Origin: Phoronis australis
Taxonomy: Eukaryota > Phoronida > Phoronidae
Assembly (NCBI GenBank): GCA_002633005.1
Contig: NMRA01000327.1
Coordinates: 321,192 to 385,191, forward strand
Reading direction: 5' to 3'
DNA length: 64,000 nt
Below, piece after piece: positions 28,301-40,300 of the stretch (its first letter is position 1; every line of letters begins with the position of its first letter). The notes beneath the pieces were generated by a model. That model was given only the letters and a program-made list of their open reading frames with translations, was not told where the DNA came from and ran no database searches. Made by a program: the position numbers and the translations under genes.

Positions 28301-31300
28301 CAAAAATAACCTATTTTGTATCAATTTAGATCGAATAGTTCCGCTCGATAACAGCAAGTTTAGTTCCTTTACCTGACACCTGACGGCAGATGGAGGTGTT
28401 GAAATTAACCAATGACGTCAGAGGTTCAAACGCAGTCTGTTCAGCATTTCACAACATGCTTACTGGTGTCAGCTTATCACTTGAATTCATTGTTTTACAC
28501 CAATAAATCATCATAATTCGATGTAAATCACTTACAAACTCATCGAGTTCTTGAACAAACGTGTTGTATTATTTCGCTGTTACGGATTTGTACTGTAGCC
28601 TACAAAGTTCGGTAGGCCAGTTTACCAAGATTGGTCACAAGAGTTTGGTGTCTGTTCTGTGATAAATTCGTATGATTCTTCCGTCAAATAAAAACAGGAG
28701 AACATAGCTATGTATTGTAATTTTAGACTTGCGATTTTTTTTCAGTTATAAACAAACAAAGCCCTTGTTATCCTGGCTAGTGGCTCGGAACCAATCAGGC
28801 CCTTCGCGGCGAGACTGAAGACATCACGAACATAAACCAGCCAAAGTTGGAAACTAAACTTCCAGTCACGAAAAGACTATACTAGTGAGCCAAAGTAATT
28901 ATGTACACGTGATTATGTTGGTGAATTAGCCGCGAAACTGCAAATCTCACACGTCGGGGGCCGTGAAGTTAGGTTCCCCTTCCACAGAACTGTCAGAGCA
29001 AAAGTTGTACAGTAACAATGATTTGAATAATGTTATATGTACATCTAAATAAAGATTCCCCTTACATCTGGCCATAGCATATAAAATCGAGCTATTGTTT
29101 CACAACAGCTTTCTGTCACCAAACACTGAATTAGCATGTGCTCACACGGCCTCTGTATCCGTCCAATTAACTTTATTGCATCTAAAGTCGTTACCATAAT
29201 GATTTATTTGTTGCTGCCTTCTCAAAACATTTGCACTCACGAACACTCCAAAGGCATTACAAGTTGTATTTGATGAGACAGACTTTGACACTTTGTTTAA
29301 GTTTTATATTCACATTGGTTAGGGTGAGAATAATTCATTTTGAAACAGAATGTACAATTATAATAAACGTCAACATGGCAACTTGCAATCCCGACTTAGA
29401 CGAGTACTCATCAGTCTCTTTTTCTGCCCTGGCATGAGCTGTTTGGTAAGCTGGCATTCTTCAATGAAATCACTGTTAACGAAATGCCAGCCACAGACAT
29501 GGAGATGTTCCACAGCCTCATACTTGGTATTAACGGCTTAATTACTTTTCATTCTTCGCTGCCGCGAGCCACTTCAAGCATTTCGGGCTCTCGAGGAAAT
29601 CGTGAAAATGATATGCGTGCTTTCCTCGCAGCTTCATAGTTCGCACAAGCCGGAATGATACGCCACACCACAGCGGCACTCACTCTGCAGATGAACCACT
29701 GACATCACTGCATCATATACTCACTTTCCTCACAGGTTAAGGTAACATCTCTCGTCGAGGTAAGATTGACCGTATATGAGGTGATGTGGCTATAGACCAA
29801 TTAAGATGGTAAAAAAGACGAATTAAATTGTGTAGCGTTCTCCTTTAAGTTTACTGTCTAAAATTTCTCAAACTGCCCAAACTATAGCAGACTCCAATTT
29901 TCATCAGAAACGGAAATTCTGGTCTTCAACAAATAAACATTCTGTGAAAATACCCTTAATCTTAATAGTATGGGTATGATATTAATCACATGTAATGCCA
30001 AAATTCATTTTGATGTTGCTAGAAGCTTGTTATTGCTCTTGTCGCAAAGACCATTTAGAGACCAGTGTGTTCTACTGCAGGTACACTCTGTCTAATTCAA
30101 GATTTTCACTTCCATGCTGTAGGGTGGAAATGTCCTATTAGTTTGCGTGCTGAAGTATGTGAATTACCTTCTGTGAGTGGGTTCACACATGTTGAGCGCA
30201 CATCCTCTCCTCACAGGTACACCCACTTGGATAAAGCGTAAGGGTATTGGGTGTGATGTTTCCATAATGAGCTGATTGTGAAGTCTTCTCAGAGGACCTT
30301 TCGGTGGCCGGATGCTGACTGGCCAAAGGGAAACTCTAGTCGTAGAATGCAAAGCCCTCGTTATATTTGCCCAGCTTTTCTGTTCTGTTCTGTTCTGTTG
30401 TGCAGAGCACAATAATGTGGTGTTCAAGCAGCTTGATGTCAGGTGCATAAAGCTTCAGTGGCACAGCTATCACAGCCTGGCTGGCGACTAAATCTGCTTG
30501 GTTATTCAAAACATGCCGGCATGGCCATAGGGATATAGCTCCAGAAAACATGTTGGAGTAGGCAGACTTCCTGTAAAATGAGCCAGTTGGATGGGAGCAG
30601 ACCAGAGGAGATTCTAGTCAGCACAGCCTTCGAGTCTGTGGTCAAGATGATCATCGTCGTATCAGGGTGCAGCTCAGGGAGGAGGAGGAGGGTTTGTTGG
30701 ACTGTCTCGAACCTCATGCCTGTACAGTAGACCTCATGGTAGCTACATCCTTCTGCAAGTGTTAGATCATTCTGGCGAATCGGGTATCCCCAGCAAGCTC
30801 TGTTGGTATCCTGACAGAAGGAGCCGTCAGTGGCCACTATCAAGGCATCATCCCTATCTATCTTCCAGTGTAAGTCTTGGGCGTCTATTCTGGATGCCTT
30901 GGCAACAACGCCGACTGTCAACCAGAATTTCTCCTGTTCAGCCTCCCACATTGTAAGGGAAAGGAATACTAGGATGCTTAGTTGATGGAAGATGCACATC
31001 TGATTGCTGATAGTTACAATGACTCTCAGTGGTCTTATCACTCTGTGCGTGTAAGCGCAGAGTACTGTACAGTTGTTCCTGGGTTTTCTTCAATTTTATT
31101 CTTATTTTTATTCTTCTTCTTATTCTTCTTCCGACCAACTTAATAACTCCAAAATGGATTCAGGTATCTTCTTTAAATTCTGCATGTGATTTTAAGCAGT
31201 ACATAAATTTTGATTCGTTAAATAATCACAATCCATATTGCACCGGAAGAGGTCACTTGGTGCAAATGTCATGTAATTTTCAAAATGCTACTCCTTCATT

Positions 31301-34300
31301 TTTAAAGCTATTCTTTTCAAACTCAGTGCACAGGTATAAGTCAAGAAGGCAATTTAAAAAAATACTTTTCTAAGTAATTGGGTCATCCAATCAGGTGAAA
31401 TAGGTCAAAGGTCATTAGGTGCAAACTAAAATTTTGAGCTAGACACTTCAAATTGACAGGTCTGATTGGCACAGGTAATTCAATTTGGAATCCAAAGTTT
31501 CAGGTCATTTAGTGCAAACATGAAGTCATTAGGTGCATTTTTCTTCTGAAAATTTGACCTTTTCAATCAGCAAGTATTCTGATGTGTCAACCGTTAGACA
31601 ACATTTTTCAAGAATTCTTTTCAATTTCAGCACACTGGTGTAAGTCAACATGCCAATTGAATATCCTAGTTTACTTCGCAATAGGCCTAACCAATCAGAA
31701 AAAAATAGGTCAAAGGTCATTGAGTGCAAACTAAAATTTTGAGCTATAGACTTCAAAATTACATGTCTGTTTATTAAGTGCGATTCAGTTTGAATTCTAA
31801 ATTTTCAGGTCATTTGGTGCACCCATGGGGTCATTAGGTGCACTTTTCTTCTGAAAGTTTGACCAATTCAGTCATCTTATATTCTGAAGTGCTTAAAGTA
31901 AAACATCTGTGATTTTTAGCATTAACCACACTTTTAATCGAGTTAACAATTACTCCCTCATCGGGGCTCATAATGCACCGGAAGAGGTCAATTAGTGGAA
32001 AGGTCATCAAAAATTAATATGTAATTGCTCCTACAATTTTAAAGAATTCCTTTTCATATTGGTAAACGGGTTGCTGTCAGTAACTTCCCATAATAATTCC
32101 AGTAATACGCATGCGCAGAGTCCGTTATTGTCACCAGAATATGCCTATTTAAAATCTTTGGGTTTGCACCTGTTTCATGCAATTTTCATTGTGTGTTTTA
32201 AGTTTTTATATGGAACAGTAGTGACACCTGTTGCCAAAATGTAAACCACATGTCATCTGTGCGTTACTCTTGCGTTCATAAGTGCAGCTCTGATGACTCA
32301 TTGTACAGAATATAAAAGCTAGTTAAGATGATGTAAACTTTATAGCAGCAACTTGAATTGAGATCACCTAAAACCTAATGCACTGACCGTTCAACCAATA
32401 TCTCTAATATTTGGTAAGCTACTTGGCTGTTTTCGTTAATTTAAACACAAAAGCCTTGGTCCAAGCAGTTTTTTGCTAAAGAAGCTCAGTTCACTGGCTG
32501 TTTTTTGTAAACTTAGATGTGACTTGAAAATGTGCATCTCGTTTTTTATGACAACCCTATTAATCGCCAATCAACAGTCTTGTCTTCCCTTTCAGCAGAG
32601 TAGTTTTGAGTTGCTAAGGCTCTCAAGCCATTTACTTGTTTCTGGGACTACATGAATGACATATGAGTCATCTGTAAACCTAAAGTGTAGGCCTACTCCG
32701 GCGATTCAAGGGTGTGAACCTATATGCATACCACTCCAAAGTTGCACATCAACAGAGAACAAGGACAATCCTAAGTGAAAGAGTATCTAGGCTTGGCTCT
32801 GTTAAGCGATTATAATGACATAGCTTACTATTCAAGTCTTTCAATATATTACCGCAAACATTCAGGTTAACGACTGTGCTCATACATGCAATTACTCCTT
32901 ACTTTTGAAGTGTTGCATAATAAGCGTTCACTGCTTTACTAAGTGTCCCCCCCTCAAGTTTTTATTGAGAATTTCCAATCAAGCGCCCACACTTCAGGTT
33001 AGCTCCCGTCATAGTGCACTAAAAACGACTGTGCTTGGTTTGAAATTGACATGCAGCCTATGTAGTGAGTGGCACTATCATTCTACACGGCAACAAGTTC
33101 AGTTTTTAAAAATGCCGTCTTTTCTCAATATTTAAAAACCAAATCATGGCTTTGTTTTATTCCTCTGAAAGGAAGTAAAACTAGTTACATGGACAGCAGG
33201 GTCACGTGTCGTTTTGTAGGTGACCTGTTTTTCCAGTGCATAGAAGGTATTGCGGATCAGCGAAACTTGAATTACACAACGGAAACTCGCATGTAGTTGA
33301 GAATTATTTCAAGGCCTCTCATTTCATGGCAAACTAATTGTTGAATACGTAAACAGCATGAGTTCCACATTTTGCGTTGTAAAATTTGCACTGAATTGTT
33401 TCCACGTATAAATACGTCATTCGGCTAAGGGCTAAAACAACATTTCATGGATTGTTTTGACAATATGTTTTTCAAATATCGAGGTAAGTTGCAAATTTGG
33501 GCTGCGAACAAATGAAGGGAATTTGCATTCAGAGTTAGCTTGGATCTTTAATGACTTTGATGACAGTCATATAGCAGGTCAGTCCTAGCAAAGTAGCGGA
33601 CACTTTGTCAATGAGCATTTTTTTCCTTTTCACATTGCAAACTTAGCTGCTCGAATGCATATGTCGGTTCAACTTTCATGCCGGCAACTTGCCTTGTGCT
33701 CTTGAGCCTTTCAATGATGGTCTTAAAGAACAGTAACGCCGTACTTAAATGTAAGAATTCAGTTTTGCGACCTGAAATTTGTGAGTATTACGCCGCAGGT
33801 AAAAGCATAATCTTAACATTTTCTCAATGAAGTAAAAATCAATTTTAGCGCGTAAAAATGTCGGGAAACTTTTAGACCTGGAATTTATAATCAATGTGAC
33901 CTCGATTTTGAAAATGCGACCTGGGATTTTGGCTAGGTCGCAAAATGCGACCTTACGATTTTCATAGCATTGAGTGCTGCTTAGTTAAAATTTTTTTGTG
34001 TTCTTGTCAAATATCATCTCCACCAAGTGCCTGTAGCATCAGCTGATTATGTTTTGATATTTTGCAGGTTCACACCAATGGTTATCAAGGTTACATTATC
34101 GTGAATGCCAGTTTAGTGTGCAAAAATGAACCTCATTATGTGCACCCGCATGAACTGACTGGGCAAAACTGTTCCAATGGTTACTTTTATCTAATGGAAT
34201 CTGTCAACCAATCAGTGGAAATGTGAGTAGAATTGTACTGGGCTTACTATTGCTTTCAACTTAATTTGTGAAGTCAGACAAAATGTGCTTTATTTAGTTG

Positions 34301-37300
34301 TTTGCGAGGAAACAATTAGATGTTGATTATTTTGTCAGATTTAAGTGTCAGTGTATGACACTTTTTCAACAGGGTTAGTGTCATGTCCATCCTTCCTCAT
34401 GAATGTAGGGTGTACACTGCCATCACCTTCGTGGATCTCCTAAAACGGTTGTGGATGTCTTTTAAAATTGCAGGAATGTCCCTAATCTAGATTGGGCGCA
34501 TTTCAATGCTGTGGTCACATTTCAGTGCTTTGCGTTGTTCTTGTTATTGCATTACTTTAGGTGATCCTAACATAAGTTGTCACAAGGAATTCTAATTTCA
34601 AAAGCGCTCAAGTTAAACAATCACCAATTTTAGGCCACAATACATTAATTTATATGCGCTAACTGCGAAGCGATACCGAAGCTAGTTTACAGTCAATAAT
34701 AAAAATAATTGCAGGTGGTCTGATACACGTTGTACCAGACGTGCGCAGGCCTCACATGTAGGCCCATTGCACTGATCACCTGGAAATATTTTTATGCTTT
34801 ATCAATATATAGTTAAAACTGAGCTGAGGAGCTAGAAACCTGGCTCAAGGGTTTAGCAGTGTGACCTGGTGGGACTCAAACCCACGACCTCGAGTAGAGA
34901 AAGCGGGCACTTATCAACCAGGCCACACTGCCTCCTCAGTTTACAGTGAAACAACTCATTTAAATGAGATAAAAGTTCATATATATTATGACAAACTAAA
35001 CTACTACAGATATCGATAAATACAAACGTTATATAATATGTTGAGCTGTAAAGGTGGGTGATAATCTGCCGGACATGTATACATAAGTGTTGAACTAGGA
35101 AGAGAAGTAACAATATGCGGAAGCAACACAGCAACACCGGGACAGCGACATGGGGAAATAAAGTGTAAACAGGGAAGGAAAAAAATGGTTTGAGGGAGGG
35201 AGGGAAATAGAAATTGACTGAAAACTCGAAACTTGCAGAGAATTATGGACAATGGCCCAGTGTTGCGACAATGCAAAGAGATCACGTGGTACAATTAAAC
35301 CAATAATCGTAGAATAGAGAGGGTCACTGACCCAAGAATTCAAACAATATGATAATGAAGACGAAGCAGTATAGCTTGTATAAAATAATTTAATACTTAA
35401 ATAATGTTTGTATGCGCTAACTGCAAAGTGATACCGAAGCTAGTTTACCGTGAAACAACACGCGTAGGTGAGAAAGAAGGTCGTACATAATATGACAAAC
35501 TAAACTACTACAGATATCGATGAATACAAACATTATATAATATGTTGAGCTGTAAAGGTGGGTGACAATCTACCACAGATGCAGCAGAAGGATGCATCCG
35601 CCCACCCAAATTTATTTTAGCCTGTGTTTTATTGCTCTGACGTCCTCACTTATGTGGTAATTGACCTATCGCCAGGATTATGACGGACGGCTTAATTGAC
35701 CAATCAGAACAAAGCCTTCTTGGCACACCTTTGTCTGCGTTTCCAAGCCGCCATTATACCCGACAAACCACACGTAGTCGAGTAAAACTTACTTTGGTCT
35801 ATAGCTCAAGAAATTGTCCGCTAAGAATGGGGAAACGGTGTTGATATGGCGTTTGTAGCACCAAAAGCCGTTATGCTGCTCCAGAATAATATCCTTCATT
35901 TTTTGGCATGTCCTAAGCCGAAAAATGATGTTGAAAAGCGTAATTGATCAAACTGTACGGCCACACGAGCAGCTGAACTTAGCGATGTTGCTTGATAACT
36001 CGAAGGCTATAATAAACACAAATATATTAGTTCCAAGATACGCACTTTTCAGCTTGGTGGCTATGGTGAAGGGCTATCTCAGGCTCCCGAGTTTCCTACG
36101 TCTGGCCGCCTTTGTCTCGACACCTGCTGGATCTCAGCACTCTAGCGGTATAGTCCCCAGAAATTGTTGTTTTCAAGGACATTTTTATTTTATGTTTTTT
36201 TATTTATTTCAACCTAACAGAGGTACATTTTTGTTATTCATAAAACCGTAGGCTGGCGTTCAACTGAACTTCTCTCCCTGTCAAAATTCAGAGATTCCAT
36301 CGGCACAGGGAGGGCAACGGGATTACTGCCGGTAACTCAAAGCCCCAAGTTGGTCGAGCTGTTGTCACTAAAAATAAACTGTTGAATTACTTTTTGACGT
36401 GTACCTCTAGTATACACTATGTCTGTAGAGTTAGACAGAGCTCATTTTGAAGTTGTTCAAACATGATGTGTAGATTTATGAAGCTTTAAAAAAGAATTTG
36501 AGTTATTTTTGTAAATACCCTATTTTTGCAACTACCACACCAGACTTGTAATTGTTTGTAACCATACCACGACTTAGTGATCATGCTACCTTCAAAATTA
36601 AATGAAAGCTACCTTTATAGAATGAAACTACAAAAAAATGCCAAGTTCATCAGAAGGTAGGCCTAATTTAAACAGTCTTAATGGTGCAAACGGACAATTC
36701 CTCCCCCACAAGCATAATGAAACAGCAAGAGCGTGAAGCATGAGGAAATATTGAGTTCAGTAACTAGGACCGGTAGCGGAATTGTGTTCCTGTTTTTTTC
36801 TAGTCCACCGATAGATTTTCTGAACAGAAGGTCCAAAGGTCTGCATCCTCGGCCCCTGCAACTTTCGGGCCGCCTTTGTACATACAATTGCACTTTTCCC
36901 AATTCCACGAGGCAACATGTTGGACCCCTCTTGTGGTATCCTAGAACTGCACTGAGTTCCAGACATTAACTTGACTTAGACACAACCCTAGACCTACCCG
37001 GCCGGAGCAAACTCATTGGACGAGATGAATGTGTACATGAGCTATGAACCTGAATTTTTTTATCAAAATATTTCGTTAAGATTAGAAAAGCGTAAACAGT
37101 GCTGTCGAGTCGACCTAGTCATGTGATGTCTGTAATCTATGACCTACTTTACTCCAGGAGTCCCACCAGTTGTGACCTACTTTTTATTTGGCGAAATTTA
37201 GCAGACGACAGAATAAAAATATCGGTGAATTTTCACTGATTTTATTCCAAAGATCATGAAATCTATGGAATCGAACAGATAATTCGACTTTAAGGTACAT

Positions 37301-40300
37301 ACCCAGCTTTACATGAACATATCGTATCAGTGGCCTTGTCATTTGTCAGGTGAAGGTGGCCCCGAGGCAGAAGGGATTTTCGCTGGCTCCTCGAGCCATT
37401 TTTTCATCGTCACCTTTACAAATTCCCATATCATGAACGTATGATTCTCTGTTGAAAAGCATCGCCTCTTGTCTCTGTCGAAGCGTTTTCAAATAGTGCA
37501 AAAACACTCATCGATTCCACCAGGAACGTCGTTTAGCGACAGTGTATTTGCCTCTGACATCTCGTTCGAATGTCGGGTATCACGTGACTTTTCGCATAGG
37601 GGCGGAGCTTGCGATAGGTCAATTGCTCTGCCCAACTCAAAAGGACTTTATATGAGCATTCCTGATAAACAGGCTTTTTAACCACAGTGGTTGTTGTACA
37701 ATTCTGTCAACAGAGTACAAGGTGCTGTGAAATGGGTCGAGTTTGTAATATAAAGCGAGACAGTATAGCTAACATTGATTTTGAGTCAAGTTCAACTACT
37801 AAGTACTGTACATCAATCAGTGGCAACTTAAGTTTTCTTTGCGTATTTTCTATATCTTCTAAGTTCCTTGATGAATGTTTGTGAAATTTGGCAAATAAGT
37901 TTCTGTCATGGAGGCGGTTTCTTTGTATCTGCCTCAATATCTACTTAGTAATTTGTTGTATTTTATGAACTTTTAGCTGTCGTTAACTATGGCGCACCAA
38001 AACAGCAATATTATGCATCCGTGTATTTATATATGGGTGCTCTACCAAAAGATCTCGCACTGATGAACACGAGTAAAGTTTGAATAAAGACAACTTTTCT
38101 AAAATGTAGCAACATGTTTCAGCAGTAAAACGTTCATCATTGTCAAGCTTTATTCAGAGAATGGATGCCAAGATGGCTACAAGTACCATACACAAAAAAA
38201 TACAAAACACGTAAAAATACCTGAACAGTGTTGGCTAGCAATTAGCAAACAACAACTCAGTATAACAGTGTCAACAACTCATGGCAAACCTGTGCATGGA
38301 GTGAGGGCATTTCTGAAGACCGAATGTGAATTGCTTCACACAGTTTCAAGCGTAGCGATTAGTATAACTGCCAATAATCATAAAGCTGTGTTCTCCAGCG
38401 ACCTCTGTACAAGCAGCATTGTTTTCCAAGTGTCTAAAGATTTGTGAATTCTTATTACTAACTACGAAGTGTTCCTTAATCCTTGTAGTCAAACGGCGAG
38501 TTGTCTCACCAATGTTAGTTGCTTGACAACAACTACAGTCAAATTTATACACTACATGGGATTTTAGAGCAAAAAGAATCTTATCTTTAACACCAAGTAA
38601 ACTTGCAATCTTGCACGACTTATATGCAAGCTGAACATTCATTTTTTTCATTTTCCTCTTTCTCTGAACCGTTTTATCAGGTTTTATGAAATTGCTATTA
38701 AAATGATGACATGTTCCTGTTTTCGGATGGGTTCAACATGTGTTGGGCCATCTAGTGGCCATTTTTCTATTTTTAGTATGTTTTTGGCAACCGCCCCTCT
38801 ATCAGTCAAACCACTACCACTCTAAGGATGATTGTGAAAAATAGCATATAGGTTCGTAGTGTGAGGAGGACGGTTATAGGTGATTTTCTGACGAGTTCAA
38901 CTACTGGCACCTCCTTGTAGCAGTTATTTTTTGCACCCGTAGCCTTCTTGTGACAATTTCATTTTTTCCATTTCCTCAGTTTCTCAGAAGTTCCTTGATG
39001 GATTTGTGTGAAATTTGGTAAATAGCTTTGATGACATATACCAGTTTTCGGATGGATTTGACGTATTTTGCGCCATCTAGTGGCCATTTTTATGTTACAA
39101 ATAAATACCCCTAGAAGCACACCGTTTGCGGTGCATTCGTGGATGCATTTCAATGCTCTACCCTGCTCTTGTTATGAAATTGGGTTTCAACTATGAAGAC
39201 GACAGCACCTTTCCATTGTTGAGTTATTTACTTCAAATTGTTCAATTTTGTTAGTTTTTTAGATTATTTCAGCTTAAACTTAAACTTTCAATCATTGTCT
39301 GAATTTTTTTTACTTGTTTTCTTGTCTTGCTTATTAAGCAAATGTTTTTTGTTATCTGATTCTCACTTTTCTAGTTTCTTTCTAGTAAATTTAAGGATGT
39401 TAGTGTGCAGCGAACCAAAAAAAATGAAATCTGGGAGAAGCTCCGACAGAGGGTGTCACTGTGTGATCCATATAGCTGTAAGTTTTCTTTTTAAAGTGAA
39501 CAAACTTATTATCTTTTGTTATAATTATTGTTTTTGTTCAGTTTGGTGCGTTTTACTTAGTCTGGAATGCCTTTTGAATCTTTTTTAGTTGATATAAATG
39601 CATGTGGTAGATTTCACAATCAGCTGGATATATGCTTGGGAATATAGGTCAGTATGAACAAGACCAAAGTGAAAAAATTTCATTTTCCAAATTGACATAT
39701 TGCGAATGTTTTCTTTACTAGTATCTGATGTGAATTAAATTAACATGTGCACTTGACAGCACGTGATGTGTCGAAAGATGACAATGCCGACAAGACATTA
39801 TTCTTTCCTTACACCACTCCACCGGAGGTCATCAGTGAAACTATACACTATATACCGTAATCGTTCGGGTTAACGCTCATGTTCAGTTAACCGCCCATCC
39901 CCGACTTTAAGTGGATTTCCGATTTAACCGCCCACTGCTCGGTTAACCGCCCTCCCCCGATTTTTTAAGAGTTAAGCGCCCACTTCTCGGTTAAGCGCCC
40001 ACCCCGACTTTTAAAGAATGAAGATTTAGCGCCTAGTGCTAAGGAAACTCGCGATTCCCCGACTTTTAGAAAAAGATCGATGATCACAACGAGTGCATCG
40101 ACGCTGGGACTCCGAGAGGGTGGTTTAGCAATCTGAATCACAATACAGGTAAAGAGTTATTGTCTTGGGTCATGAACTCACTTCAAAATACTTGAACTTT
40201 TTGTCACTTTATTTTCTTCCCTTGTTTGCAAAGTTTAAGAACGCCGCCGGCGTCAAAACCTCCGCTTTCAGCGACTTTGTCTGCCGCACTGAGTTTCCGT

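Noticed and set aside
34872-34925. tRNA gene on the minus strand
   Set aside because: A and B boxes are present but a clean cloverleaf with paired acceptor stem is not, and the body recurs elsewhere, so it is a SINE head.
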